Positions 9,124-18,653 are shown, counted from the stretch's first letter. The stretch is DNA of 64,000 bases from UMGS1519 sp050951095 (GCA_050951095.1 JBMNIQ010000005.1:558001-622000); one strand, 5' to 3'. A program made the numbers and translations. Notes: generated by a model not told the origin, from the letters alone.

Positions 9124-11390
9124 CATGCCGGGGCTGCGTTTGCGCCGTTTTCACTGTTCTGTTGCTCGTCAGCACGCGTGAGCTTTGCCCCGAACGACAG
9201 GTTGCGCGGCGTTTCCATGCGGTCGAACTGAATCTCGTAGCATTTGCTGTCCGGGTCTATTCCCGTGATGGTGCCTATGCCGAACACCGGGTGCACGACC
9301 CGGCTGTTCAAGACGAACGTCTGCGTGCTCTCCTTTCGTCTCAACAGCCTGTTGCGATAGTCGTAATAGCGTTTCGCATCGTTTATCAGCGATTCCTTGA
9401 AGGGCGTCGTGTAGTCCAGCAGATCGGGATCGATATCCATGATGAAGCGCGACGGGTAGCGGGGGATGCCCTCATGGTCGTTGCCGCCCGCGCACGTAAG
9501 CGCCAGCGACTTCTGCGCGCGCGTTACGGCCACGAAGCACAGGCGCCGTTCCTCCTCCATCGACTCGACGGTCTTCGTTTTCCGGGAGGGGAGGATGCCC
9601 TCGGACAGGCCTGCGATGATGACATGGGGGAATTCCAGGCCCTTTGCAGCATGGATCGTCATCATCTTCACCTTGTCGCCGTCGAGGCCCTTGTCCAGGT
9701 TCGAGAACAGGGCTACATGGGACAGGTAGTCGTCCAAGCGCGCTTCTTCTCCGCACTGCGTCTCGTATTCGTACACGCTCTGGCGCAGCTCTGCCAGATT
9801 GTCCAGGCGTTCTTGGCTTCCCTCCGTACGCAGCGCCTCTTCGTATCCGCTCTTGTCAAGCAGCTGCGCCAGCAGCTCCGATACCGGTCGCGTGGAGGCT
9901 TGCGCGCTATACGCTTCTACCAGGTCGATGAACTCGCGCGCCTTCGTGCCTTTGAACAGGGGGTCGTCGAAGCTTCTGCACAGTGCCTGGTACAGGCTGA
10001 TATGCTGCCCCTCGGCGAATGTGCGCAGGAATTTCATGCGCCGCTCCCCGATGTTTCGCTTCGGCTGGTTCACGATGCGCTCGAAGCTCAGGTCGTCTTT
10101 GAATTGCACCATGCGCAGATACGACAGTGCATCTTTCACCTCGCGCCGGTCGAAGAATTGCACGCCGCTATGGATGGTGTAGGGGATTTCCTCCTGCTGG
10201 AATACCTCCTCTATAGAGCGGGTAACGTAATGCGCGCGGTACAGGATGCAAATATCGCGGTAGGCGACCCCGTCTGCCTGCATCTGCCGGATTTGTTCGG
10301 CAATCCATTCCGCCTCCGCCCGGTCCGATGGGGCATGGTGGACCAGCACACGCGGCCCGTCGCTGCTCTGAGCCGTCAGATGCTTCTTCATGCGCAGGTG
10401 GTTCTGGTCTATGAGGGAATTTGCCACGGCAGCTATCTGCGGGGTAGAGCGGTAGTTGTCGTTCATCATGATGGTCTGGGTGCCGGGAAAGCGCTTCGGG
10501 AAGTCCAGAAGGTAGCGCACGTTCGCGCCGCGCCACGTGTAGATGGTCTGGTCGGGATCGCCCACCACGAACAGGTTCCCGTGGTATCCGCAGAGCGCCT
10601 CCATCAGCCGATATTGGAGGTTGTCGATGTCCTGGAACTCGTCGATCATGATGTACTCCAGGCGCTTCTGCCACTTCAGCTTGATTTCCTCGTTCATTTC
10701 GAACACGTACAGCGTGAACTTGATGAGGTCGTTGTAGTCAAGGCCGAAGCATTTCTTCTCCTGGTACAGGTATCCGTAGAAGATGATGTCCTCTGCGGAC
10801 GAGGCCTGCAGGTACTTGCGCTTCAGCGTATCGATGGACATCGTGATCATGTCTCGGTAGTAATCGGGTTGCGAGAATATCTTGCGTATCTCAATCATGT
10901 CCCGCGCCCGTGAGAACGTCATATCGCGCAGCGTCAGGCCCCGCTCTTCGTAGATGATGCCCAACATGGCATCGATATCGGAATTGTCCAGCACCAGGAA
11001 GCTCTTCGGATAGCTGACGGCGCTTGAATCCTCTTGGAGCACGGAAACGCAGAAGCCGTGGAACGTATTCACGTATCCCGTGTCGTTATCGCCCGTCAAC
11101 CGATGTATGCGCTGCCGCATTTCGTTGGCGGCCTTGTTCGTGAACGTGACGCAGAGGATGTTCCCCGGCATGATTCCCAGTTCGTTCACCAGATACGCGA
11201 AGCGGTGCGAGAGCGCGCGGGTCTTGCCGCTGCCGGCTCCGGCGATGACGCGCACGTATCCTTCCGTCGTCATGACGGCTTTCCGTTGCGCTTCGTTCAA
11301 GCCGTCGAGTACGCTGTGCGGATCTGCAGGGGCGCAGTACTCGGCGAAGGCATCTTCTCTTTCAGGCGGGATGGGGGAGATTTCATTCAT
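9120..11390 (-). CDS. pcrA: ATP-dependent 3'-5' DNA helicase PcrA/UvrD
   Basis: 756 aa superfamily 1A helicase for nucleotide-excision repair, replication-fork clearance and removal of stalled RNA polymerase. Motifs in order: LNEAQRKAV (Q motif), Walker A GAGSGKT, IDEFQDID, VGDPDQTIYTWRGA, TIHAAKGLEFPHVI and VAVTRAQ. The C-terminus keeps the Tudor-like module VVHPVFGIGTITG, which in PcrA contacts RNA polymerase. The start is taken at Met 11388-11390 (MNEISPIP) after GAAGGACC; the longer open frame adds 36 residues of Cys/Arg-rich unlikely leader. It converges on the aminotransferase-like gene. Confidence 0.95.
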   Translation of the reverse strand: MNEISPIPPEREDAFAEYCAPADPHSVLDGLNEAQRKAVMTTEGYVRVIAGAGSGKTRALSHRFAYLVNELGIMPGNILCVTFTNKAANEMRQRIHRLTGDNDTGYVNTFHGFCVSVLQEDSSAVSYPKSFLVLDNSDIDAMLGIIYEERGLTLRDMTFSRARDMIEIRKIFSQPDYYRDMITMSIDTLKRKYLQASSAEDIIFYGYLYQEKKCFGLDYNDLIKFTLYVFEMNEEIKLKWQKRLEYIMIDEFQDIDNLQYRLMEALCGYHGNLFVVGDPDQTIYTWRGANVRYLLDFPKRFPGTQTIMMNDNYRSTPQIAAVANSLIDQNHLRMKKHLTAQSSDGPRVLVHHAPSDRAEAEWIAEQIRQMQADGVAYRDICILYRAHYVTRSIEEVFQQEEIPYTIHSGVQFFDRREVKDALSYLRMVQFKDDLSFERIVNQPKRNIGERRMKFLRTFAEGQHISLYQALCRSFDDPLFKGTKAREFIDLVEAYSAQASTRPVSELLAQLLDKSGYEEALRTEGSQERLDNLAELRQSVYEYETQCGEEARLDDYLSHVALFSNLDKGLDGDKVKMMTIHAAKGLEFPHVIIAGLSEGILPSRKTKTVESMEEERRLCFVAVTRAQKSLALTCAGGNDHEGIPRYPSRFIMDIDPDLLDYTTPFKESLINDAKRYYDYRNRLLRRKESTQTFVLNSRVVHPVFGIGTITGIDPDSKCYEIQFDRMETPRNLSFGAKLTRADEQQNSENGANAAPAC

Positions 11391-11528
11391 CGGCGGTCCT
11401 TCGTCAGCTGCTTGTTTCGTCCATAATAGTACATATGTTCGCTTTTTCTTATAACGTATTGAAAATCGACAGGAGACGCAAGGGCGACATGGGTGCAAGT
11501 TGAGCGTCAGGAGAGGCGTATAACGTCC

Positions 11529-11629
11529 GATGCCCTCTGCAAATGACCCGCCTGTGAAATATTGCCGCTCCGTGCATATGGGCGGGTCATTTTGCCTATA
11601 ATGGATTAGTTTTACGCGTAGAGGGCATC
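11529..11629. repeat. Nested perfect inverted repeats around the ileS promoter
   Basis: The outer arms GATGCCCTCT/AGAGGGCATC (11529-11538 with 11620-11629) enclose the inner arms AAATGACCCGCC/GGCGGGTCATTT (11541-11552 with 11581-11592). The inner stem is 12 bp perfect with a 28-nt loop. A TATAAT lies between the right inner and right outer arm. Between pcrA (start 11390) and ileS (11703) no other gene is seen. It could be a structured leader, a terminator for readthrough, or a protein-binding site. No T-box signature was recognised. Confidence 0.6.
11597..11602 (+). promoter_or_regulatory. Candidate -10 box of the ileS operon
   Basis: A perfect TATAAT about 100 nt before the ileS start. No good -35 is found at 16-18 nt spacing (GCATAT region), so the call rests on the -10 alone. 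Confidence 0.45.
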
Positions 11630-11702
11630 CTGGCCATAATGCCGTCGGGTGCCGCTCTTACGGAATGCAAGAACGTGCGTACAAGGAAAGGTCTGGCCGA
11701 TC

Positions 11703-14546
11703 GTGGCAAACACGTATAAGAAGACGATGAATCTTCCCCAGACGGACTTCAAGATGCGCGGCAATCTGCCGCAGAACGAGCCGAAGCGACTGGAGTTCTG
11801 GAACGATATCGACATCTATAACAAGGTCCTGGAGAAGAACAAGGACAATAAGCCGTTCGTGCTGCACGACGGCCCGCCGTATGCAAACGGCCCCATCCAT
11901 CTGGGACATTCCTTCAACAAGATCTTGAAGGACTTCGTCATCAAGAGCCATGCGCAGCGCGGCTACTATACGCCCTACATTCCCGGCTGGGACTGCCACG
12001 GCCAGCCCATCGAGCACATGGTGGAGGAGACGCTCGGACCGAAGAAGATGGCCGAGATCGACCAGCCCACGTTGCGCCGCCTGTGCCATGAATGGGCCGA
12101 GAAGTACGTGAACATCCAGCGCGAGGGATTCAAGCGCCTGGGCGTCAACGCCGATTGGGATCATCCGTACCTCACGTTCCTGCCCGAATACGAAGTGGGC
12201 GACGTCGAGATCTTCAAGAAGATGTACCTTGCCGGCAACATCTATCGCGGCCGCAAGCCCATCCATTGGTGCAAGCATTGCCATACGGCCCTGGCCGAAG
12301 CCGAGATCGAGTACGGCGACGAGGTTTCGCCGTCCCTGTATGTGAAGTTCAAGCTGGACCAGCTGCCCGCCGTCTACGAGACGGCCGGCCTGCCGCTTGA
12401 GAACGCGTATGTGCTGATCTGGACCACCACCGCCTGGACGCTTCCGGCGAACTCCGCCGTGTGCCTGGCCCCCGATGCGGACTACTGCTTCGTGAAGGCG
12501 GGCGACGACTACCTGCTGTTCGCATACGAGATGGTCAAGGAAGTCGCCGAAGTCGCCGGCTGGGATTCGTACGAGATCTTCACGGACTCCGATGGCAATC
12601 CGCTGCTGCAGAAGGGCAAGCAGCTCGTGGGCATCCCGTACACGTGCCCGGTTCGCCAGGACCTGAAGGGCACGTTCATCTACGGCGACCATGTCACGCT
12701 GGATTCCGGAACCGGCTGCGTCCATACCGCTCCCGGCCATGGCCAGGACGACTACATCGTGGGCATGCAGTTCGATATTCCCATGCGCATGCCCGTGGAC
12801 GACGACGGCGTGCTGACGGACGAGGCCGGTCGCTTCGCCGGGCTGAACGTCGACGACGCCACGCCGAAGATCATCGACTGGCTGCGCGAAGAGGGCACGC
12901 TGGTGGCGGCGAAGAAGATCACGCACAGCTACCCGCATTGCTGGCGCTGCCATGAGCCCGTCATCTTCCGCGCCACGAGCCAGTGGTTCGTTGACCTGGA
13001 GAAGAACGACTTGCGCAAGAAGGCGCTGAACGCCATCGAGAACGAAGTCACGTGGATTCCCGCATGGGCGGCGAACCGCATCGGCTCCATGGTTGCCGAC
13101 CGTCCCGACTGGTGCATCAGCCGCCAGCGTTCCTGGGGCGTTCCGATCCCGGTGTTCCGCTGCGCCGACTGCGGCGAGGTCGTGGCAACGGAAGAGAGCT
13201 TCGATGCCGTCATCGAGCTGTTCCGCAAGGAAGGCTCCGATGCCTGGTTCATCAAGCAGCCGTCGGAGTACCTGCCCTCCACGGTGCGCTGCGAGAAGTG
13301 CGGCAGCAAGAACCTGCTTCCGGAGAAGGACATCCTGGACGTGTGGTGGGAGTCCGGCGTCTCGCATACCAGCGTCTGCGAATACCGCGACAACCTGTAC
13401 CGCCCGGCGGATATGTACCTCGAAGGCTCCGACCAGCATCGCGGCTGGTTCCAAAGCAGCCTGCTGACCAGCATCGGCGCGTACGGCATTGCGCCGTACA
13501 AGAGCGTCATGCATTGCGGCTTCACGGTTGACGAGCAGGGTCGCAAGATGTCGAAGTCCCTGGGCAACGGCGTCGATCCCGCAGACGTGGAAAAGCAGTA
13601 CGGCGCCGAGATCCTGCGCATGTGGGTTGCCAGTGTCGACTACTCGCAGGACGTCAGCATCTCCGACAACATCCTGAAGCGCGTGTCCGATTCGTATCGT
13701 CGCTTCCGCAATACGTTCCGCTTCCTGCTGGGCAACCTGTATGATTTCGATGACCAGAAGGATGCGGTTGCCTGGGACGACTTGCTGCCCGTTGACCAGT
13801 GGGCCCTCTGCCGCCTGGCGCAGCTGCTGAGCGACATCGAGGACGGCTACGACTCCTACAAGTTCCACAACGTGTACCGCGCGGTGTACGAATACATCGT
13901 GGGCGACCTGTCCGCCGTGTATCTGGATGCGCTGAAGGATCGCCTGTATTCCGAGGCTCCGGATTCCCCGGCACGCCGTTCTGCCCAGACCGTGCTGATG
14001 AATATCCTGGATGTGCTTGTCCGGACGCTTTCGCCTATCCTGAGCTTCACCACGGAAGAGGTGTGGCAGAACTATCCCGAGGCCATGCGCAACCGCGCGG
14101 GTCGCGAGATCAGCGTCCAGCTGGCCGGCTGGCCGTCCGTCGACGCGTTCGTCCCGGCTATTCCCGATGGGGCTTCCGAGAACATCAACGCCCAGTTCGC
14201 ACTTGTTCTGGAAGCACGCGAGACGGTCACGAAGGCTTTGGAGGATGCCCGTACGGCAGGCACCATCAAGAAGTCGCAAGAGGCGCACATCGCGCTCACG
14301 GCTCCCCAGGCCACGGTCGATGCGCTGACGGCGCTGCCGGAAGGCACGCTGGAAGAGATGTTCATCATCGCCGGCATCGATATCGAGAGCGGCGACGAGC
14401 TGGAGGCTACCGTGTCCGTGACGGATCAGGAGATGTGCCCGCGCTGCTGGAACTACCGTCAGCTGGGCGGCAATGCCCATCATCCCGAGGTATGCGGCCG
14501 CTGCGGCGATGCCTTGGACGCAATCGGGTATGCAGACGAACAATAG
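11703..14546 (+). CDS. ileS: Isoleucyl-tRNA synthetase
   Basis: 947 aa class I synthetase charging tRNA-Ile. The HIGH-type motif is in ANGPIHLGHSFNKIL and KMSKS is in GRKMSKSLGNG. The editing (CP1) domain has TTAWTLPANSAV and the HTAPGHGQDD loop. A zinc-ribbon pair (CADCGE...CEKCG) lies in the middle, and the C-terminus carries a second zinc finger (CPRCWNY...CGRCG), as in the standard bacterial type. The start is GTG at 11703 (VANTYKKTMNLP) with AAGGAAAGG 11 nt upstream; ATG 11727 is the alternative. It overlaps lspA by 17 nt, and rluD follows, giving the ileS-lspA-rluD order seen in many bacteria. Confidence 0.96.
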   Translation: MANTYKKTMNLPQTDFKMRGNLPQNEPKRLEFWNDIDIYNKVLEKNKDNKPFVLHDGPPYANGPIHLGHSFNKILKDFVIKSHAQRGYYTPYIPGWDCHGQPIEHMVEETLGPKKMAEIDQPTLRRLCHEWAEKYVNIQREGFKRLGVNADWDHPYLTFLPEYEVGDVEIFKKMYLAGNIYRGRKPIHWCKHCHTALAEAEIEYGDEVSPSLYVKFKLDQLPAVYETAGLPLENAYVLIWTTTAWTLPANSAVCLAPDADYCFVKAGDDYLLFAYEMVKEVAEVAGWDSYEIFTDSDGNPLLQKGKQLVGIPYTCPVRQDLKGTFIYGDHVTLDSGTGCVHTAPGHGQDDYIVGMQFDIPMRMPVDDDGVLTDEAGRFAGLNVDDATPKIIDWLREEGTLVAAKKITHSYPHCWRCHEPVIFRATSQWFVDLEKNDLRKKALNAIENEVTWIPAWAANRIGSMVADRPDWCISRQRSWGVPIPVFRCADCGEVVATEESFDAVIELFRKEGSDAWFIKQPSEYLPSTVRCEKCGSKNLLPEKDILDVWWESGVSHTSVCEYRDNLYRPADMYLEGSDQHRGWFQSSLLTSIGAYGIAPYKSVMHCGFTVDEQGRKMSKSLGNGVDPADVEKQYGAEILRMWVASVDYSQDVSISDNILKRVSDSYRRFRNTFRFLLGNLYDFDDQKDAVAWDDLLPVDQWALCRLAQLLSDIEDGYDSYKFHNVYRAVYEYIVGDLSAVYLDALKDRLYSEAPDSPARRSAQTVLMNILDVLVRTLSPILSFTTEEVWQNYPEAMRNRAGREISVQLAGWPSVDAFVPAIPDGASENINAQFALVLEARETVTKALEDARTAGTIKKSQEAHIALTAPQATVDALTALPEGTLEEMFIIAGIDIESGDELEATVSVTDQEMCPRCWNYRQLGGNAHHPEVCGRCGDALDAIGYADEQ

Positions 14547-15042
14547 ACGTACCCGCAATTCGATCATCTTCTTTGCGAGCGCCGGTGTCTGGCTGGTCAT
14601 TGATCAGCTGACGAAGGCGCTCGCCGATACCGCGGTGCCCGGCACGTTGCTGTGGCCGGGCATCCGCGGCGTCTTTGATTTCTACCTCGTTCACAATATC
14701 GGGGGAGCCTGGGGCATATTCTCCGGGAATACGTTCGCATTGGGGCTTTTCGCACTTATCGTCTGCGCGGCGGTTCTGGTCATTGCCCATATGCGTCGTT
14801 CGAAGGCGGGCAGTCTCGAGATGTTCTCGCTTGCGCTCATTTTCGCAGGCGGCGCAGGGAATGCCATCGACCGCTTCATACGCGGTTACGTGGTGGATTT
14901 CTTTGATTTCCGGCTCATCCATTACCCCGTGTTCAATGTGGCTGATATCGGCGTCGTGGTGGGATTCACCCTGCTGTTGCTGGTTCTGATTCGGGAATGT
15001 CGCGAAGCCGACGATGCCGAAGGCGATTCCCGCAGCCACTAG
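14530..15042 (+). CDS. lspA: Lipoprotein signal peptidase (signal peptidase II)
   Basis: 170 aa, four membrane segments. It cleaves the signal peptide of prolipoproteins after lipidation. The catalytic aspartates are in GNAIDRFIRG and FNVADIG, and the family VIDQLTK motif sits in the first helix. The start is the ATG inside the end of ileS (17-nt overlap), which suggests translational coupling. The C-terminal tail is acidic and short. Confidence 0.93.
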   Translation: MQTNNRRTRNSIIFFASAGVWLVIDQLTKALADTAVPGTLLWPGIRGVFDFYLVHNIGGAWGIFSGNTFALGLFALIVCAAVLVIAHMRRSKAGSLEMFSLALIFAGGAGNAIDRFIRGYVVDFFDFRLIHYPVFNVADIGVVVGFTLLLLVLIRECREADDAEGDSRSH

Positions 15043-15140
15043 GAGGAAACGGCGGGGAAGCGTTACGCAGCCTGCTCCGCTATGCGGAGCGTTTGGACGC
15101 GGACTCGCTAACGGATAATCAGGCATTTAAGGTAAGGAAC

Positions 15141-16181
15141 ATGGCAAAATCGGTTCTCTATTCGGCGACGGCGGCAGATAACGGCATGCGTCTCGATACG
15201 CTGCTTGCTGAGCGCGGTTGCTATCCCTCTCGCTCTGCAGCGGCAAAGGCCGTTGCAGACGGCAAGGTGTTCGTGAACGGCAGCGCAGAACAGAAGAAAT
15301 ACGCGGTGCAGGCGGGCGACACCATCGTCTACGAAGAGCTTGAGACGGAGCATCATGTCCAGCTGTACGGCGAACCCATTCCCCTGGATATCCGCTACGA
15401 GGACGATGACCTGCTCGTGATCTCGAAGCAGGCGGGCCTTATCTGCCATCCGTCATTCAACCATTACGACAACACCTTGGTGAATGCGCTTATCTATCGC
15501 TACGGGCATGAGGGCTTGGCGCATGTGCAGGGCGATGATCGCCCGGGCATCGTGCATCGTCTGGACGGGGAGACAAGCGGTCTCATGCTGTGCGCGAAAG
15601 ACGACGACGCCGGTTTTGCGCTGCAGGAGGCAATCCGTCGAAAGGACGTTGATCGACGCTATCTTGCACTGGTCCATGGTATCTTGCCCATGGATTCGGG
15701 CGAAGTGGACGCCCCGATTGCGCGCGACCACAAGACGGGCGTTACGATGCTGGTCTCCGATGGTCCCGGCAGCCGCGAGGCGCTGACCACATTCCGCGTG
15801 GTGGAGCGTTTCGAGGCGCAACGCAAAGACGACGGGTACACCCTGGTAGAGTGCAAGCTGTTTACCGGGCGCACGCATCAGATTCGCGTGCATATGCGTT
15901 TCATCCATCATTGCATCGTAGGCGATCAGGCGTACGGTTCGCATGGCCCCTCGGAGCAATTGGGCTTGAGCAGGCAGTTCCTCCACAGCTATCGGTTGGC
16001 GTTCGACCATCCGCGTATGCAGCAGCATTTCGATTTCACGGATTATCTCCCCGATGACCTGCAGGCGGCGTTAGACCGTTTGGACGGCCGTTCGCTGGGC
16101 ACGACGCCGTTCGGTGCCGAAGTGCTGGCGCGCCTTGAGAAGGCGCGCGCAGAGGGGGGACTAAGGGAAATTTCCGAATAG
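15141..16181 (+). CDS. rluD: RluD-type 23S rRNA pseudouridine synthase
   Basis: 346 aa. An N-terminal S4 RNA-binding domain (LDTLLAERGCYPSRSAA...GKVFVNG) is followed by the catalytic domain with HRLDGETSGLMLCAK (the Asp is catalytic) and GRTHQIRVHM. It isomerises specific uridines of large-subunit rRNA. Start ATG follows AAGGTAAGGAAC; the 98-nt gap from lspA still fits one transcript. The exact target (RluD rather than RluC or RluA type) is inferred from the S4 domain and from the gene order. Confidence 0.88.
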   Translation: MAKSVLYSATAADNGMRLDTLLAERGCYPSRSAAAKAVADGKVFVNGSAEQKKYAVQAGDTIVYEELETEHHVQLYGEPIPLDIRYEDDDLLVISKQAGLICHPSFNHYDNTLVNALIYRYGHEGLAHVQGDDRPGIVHRLDGETSGLMLCAKDDDAGFALQEAIRRKDVDRRYLALVHGILPMDSGEVDAPIARDHKTGVTMLVSDGPGSREALTTFRVVERFEAQRKDDGYTLVECKLFTGRTHQIRVHMRFIHHCIVGDQAYGSHGPSEQLGLSRQFLHSYRLAFDHPRMQQHFDFTDYLPDDLQAALDRLDGRSLGTTPFGAEVLARLEKARAEGGLREISE

Positions 16182-16203
16182 TTCGTATCCCGTCATATCT
16201 TCT

Positions 16204-16247
16204 GTTCGCCCCATCGGGATTCGCATTTCCGATGGGGCGAACGTTTA
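16204..16247 (+). terminator. Terminator of ileS-lspA-rluD
   Basis: Perfect 14-bp stem (16204-16217 with 16229-16242; arm GTTCGCCCCATCGG), 11-nt loop, then GTTTA. Confidence 0.75.
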
Positions 16248-16331
16248 GGGGGGAGCGGCATTCGCGCCATTGACAGATGCATGTTCCTACGCCTGCTGAA
16301 TTCCTGAAGTCATAAAGGGAGTGAATAATAT

Positions 16332-16495
16332 AGCAGGCCAGAAGCGTTACATCAGCCCCCTTCATTCCGCGGACAACGCTGGAAGCCCGGTGCAAGTTGC
16401 AGCGACTTAGGGGAATGTTTTTTGCCAATTTGTTGCCAAGCCTTTTGTCAAAACGTGACAAAAACGTCCAAAAACAAAGCAGGCCAGAAGCATTA
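16332..16495. repeat. 18-nt direct repeat flanking 128 nt downstream of tRNA-Pro
   Basis: AGCAGGCCAGAAGCGTTA (16332-16349) recurs as AGCAGGCCAGAAGCATTA (16478-16495), 17 of 18 identical. The second copy is half of the tRNA terminator, immediately past the tRNA 3' end. Between them is a tandem TTGCCAATTTGTTGCCAA and no gene. The arrangement resembles a scar from an element that integrated at the tRNA 3' end; no integrase remains. Confidence 0.5.
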
Positions 16496-16509
16496 AGCCT
16501 CTGACCTGC
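16471..16509 (-). terminator. Terminator of tRNA-Pro
   Basis: On the minus strand a 12-bp stem with two G-T pairs (16498-16509 with 16479-16490), 7-nt loop, then TTTGTTTT. It begins 10 nt past the tRNA CCA end. Confidence 0.75.
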
Positions 16510-16518
16510 GGTTTCATC

Positions 16519-16595
<77 letters not shown>

Positions 16596-16656
16596 CTATG
16601 AAATTGTTGTCACTTCTTCAAGCGACTCAGATATAATAGCGTACCTCTCAGATAAA

Positions 16657-17850
16657 TCAACCCAAAAGCTGAAGAGATTTATCTAAAATCACATCCGCCA
16701 ATTCGGCTTTCGGCATAAAGGGAAGATGCTCGTTTTCATCTTCCGTAAGCAGCCATGCTTCGTTGCCTTCGGTTCCGAACGCCTTGCCGTGACCGACCTC
16801 GTTCGCAACGATCATATCCGCATGCTTCGTGGCTAGCTTGCGCAGGCCGTTCGCAACGACGTCATTCGTCTCGGCGGCGAATCCCACGACCAGCTGCCGG
16901 TCTTTCTTCTTTCCCATGGTGGCCAGGATGTCGGGGTTCTGAACCAGCTCGACGTTGTCGAGCTTCGCGTCGTCGAAGCCCTTCTTCAGCTTCTTGTTGG
17001 CAGGGTGGGCGGGCCTCATGTCCGCAACGGCGGCTGAGAAGATGGCAATATCGGCGTCTTTGAAAGCCGCATCTGCCGCTTCGTACATCTGCTGGGCCGT
17101 CTGCACGTGAACCACTTCCACGCCGTGCGGCTCGCCAAGCTGCACCGGTCCGGAGATCAGCGTTACGTGCGCTCCGCGCTGGGCAGCGGCTATGGCGATG
17201 GAGTAACCCATCTTGCCGGAGCTGCGGTTCGTGATGAAGCGCACGGGGTCGATGGGCTCTTCCGTAGGGCCTGCCGTGATCATGACGTGCTTGCCGGCAA
17301 GGTCCTGCTTGCCTTCCAGCACCTTGAGTGCGGCATCGGCGATATCATCCGGTTCGGCAAGGCGGCCTTTGCCCACATCGCCGCATGCCAGATAGCCGGC
17401 ATCCGGCTCGATGAAGCGGACGCCGCGCGCCTTCAGCTTCGCCATGTTCTCCTGCGTCACGGGATTCTCGTACATATGCACGTTCATGGCGGGTGCCAGC
17501 ATCACCGGTGCGGTGGTTGCCAAGGCGCTGGTGGACAGCAGGTCGTCTGCCAGCCCGTACGTCAGCTTCGCCATGACGTTCGCCGTGCAGGGGGCAATGA
17601 GGAACAGGTCGGCCTCCTGTGCCAACGAGATATGATGGATGGGGTCGGTGGGATCGTCGAACAGGTCGACGGCTACCTTTTCATGCGTCAGCGCCCGGAA
17701 CGTGACGGGATCGACGAAATGCGTTGCGTGCTCCGTCATGACCACTTTCACGCGAACGTTCCTCTTCTGCAGCGCACGCAGTATCTCGCACGATTTATAG
17801 GCGGCAATGCACCCGGTAACGCCGAGTACAACGGTCTTCTGATCCGACAT
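16657..17850 (-). CDS. coaBC: Bifunctional phosphopantothenoylcysteine decarboxylase / phosphopantothenate-cysteine ligase
   Basis: 397 aa, two-domain enzyme making 4'-phosphopantetheine for coenzyme A. The N-terminal CoaC flavoprotein half has GVTGCIAAYKS, the catalytic His in HHISLAQEAD, the PAMN motif (APAMNVHMY) and the Cys loop GYLACGDVGKGRLAE. The C-terminal CoaB half has ITAGPTEEPIDPVRFITNRS, the SAAVADMRP segment and KLKK. Start ATG 17848-17850 follows GAGAGAGG. It is divergent from the TetR gene and shares a 250-nt spacer with it. Confidence 0.95.
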   Translation of the reverse strand: MSDQKTVVLGVTGCIAAYKSCEILRALQKRNVRVKVVMTEHATHFVDPVTFRALTHEKVAVDLFDDPTDPIHHISLAQEADLFLIAPCTANVMAKLTYGLADDLLSTSALATTAPVMLAPAMNVHMYENPVTQENMAKLKARGVRFIEPDAGYLACGDVGKGRLAEPDDIADAALKVLEGKQDLAGKHVMITAGPTEEPIDPVRFITNRSSGKMGYSIAIAAAQRGAHVTLISGPVQLGEPHGVEVVHVQTAQQMYEAADAAFKDADIAIFSAAVADMRPAHPANKKLKKGFDDAKLDNVELVQNPDILATMGKKKDRQLVVGFAAETNDVVANGLRKLATKHADMIVANEVGHGKAFGTEGNEAWLLTEDENEHLPFMPKAELADVILDKSLQLLG

Positions 17851-17972
17851 AGGGCAATACCTCTCTCGGGTTTTCGGCAGGACCCTTCGCCCTGCTCGAA
17901 AGCATGGTACCACGTTCGCGCACTACGCTATCGCGGGTATGGGCAGCGCAGGTATCTCTCAGCGCCGTCTTC

Positions 17973-18038
17973 TTACTTAGGTAAACAAATCACATCAATT
18001 CGTTAGTTGTGCAGTGTTTCACAAGTTCGATTTACCTA
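17973..18038. promoter_or_regulatory. Candidate operator repeats between coaBC and tetR
   Basis: TAGGTAAA (17978-17985) is matched by its exact complement TTTACCTA at 18031-18038. The left copy lies inside an imperfect palindrome TTACTTAGGTAA (17973-17984). A TATACT (-10-like) follows at 18063-18068. Placement just upstream of a TetR gene suggests an autoregulatory operator; untested. Confidence 0.4.
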
Positions 18039-18100
18039 TCTCTTTTTCGCTTGTTTCGTGGCATATACTGTCGAAGCTGAGAGAATTGATAGGAGGAATC

Positions 18101-18653
18101 GTGGACAGGCACGAGATATCCGACATTGCAATTGATTTGTTTCGCCGGAACGGCTACGAGCAGGTCACCGTTCAGGACATCTGCGATGCATGCGGCATCA
18201 GCAAACCTACGTTCTACAGCCGCTTTTCTTCGAAAGGTGACATTCTCCTGGACTTCTACGAGGATGTGAGCCTTCGCCTCAACGACAACCTCTCTGCACT
18301 TATGGGCACGACAGAGCGCCTGGGAGCAGCTGCGCATCTGCTTCGAGACATTGATGGATGAAACGGAGAACGTGGGCTACGAGCTCATGTCCCATACGTT
18401 GGCCATCAACCTGAACGAAGACCACCATAGCTTCGATGAACGGCCGTACCTGGCCCGGACGATGTCCATCATCATCGATCGCGGGCAGCGCATGGGCGAA
18501 TTCGCGAACTCGCAGCCTGCCGACCTGCTCTACAAGGCAGCGGCGTACCTGTTCCAAGGGCAACTGGTCATGTGGTGCATCCGTAAGGGCAACGAGGATT
18601 GGCGCAACGATTTCTTGGAACGCCTGCATGCCATTCTCGAGGTAAAGGAATAG
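18101..18653 (+). pseudogene. TetR/AcrR-family transcriptional regulator, reading frame broken
   Basis: The start is GTG 18101 with a strong AGGAGG 4 nt upstream. The N-terminal HTH is typical: ISDIAIDLFRRNGYEQVTVQDICDA split across two helices, then GISKPTFYSRFSSKGDIL. The frame breaks near 18304-18306; the ligand-binding half continues one frame over (SAWEQLRICFETLMDE to HAILEVKE). Removing one G from GGG at 18304-18306 restores ...SALMARQSAWEQL... and a protein of about 183 aa, the normal TetR length. The inducer and targets are unknown; candidate operator repeats lie upstream. The 3' end overlaps the convergent YolD-like gene by 86 nt. The break may be a sequence error. Confidence 0.8.

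Noticed and set aside
9162..10913. A 583-codon open frame antisense to pcrA
   Set aside because: Shadow of pcrA: the helicase motifs read clearly on the minus strand.
11391..11702. T-box riboswitch before ileS
   Set aside because: No conserved T-box core or specifier loop recognised; only inverted repeats and a TATAAT.
11658..14600. A 980-codon open frame antisense to ileS
   Set aside because: No ribosome site or family resemblance; open because of the codon bias of GC-rich ileS on the other strand.
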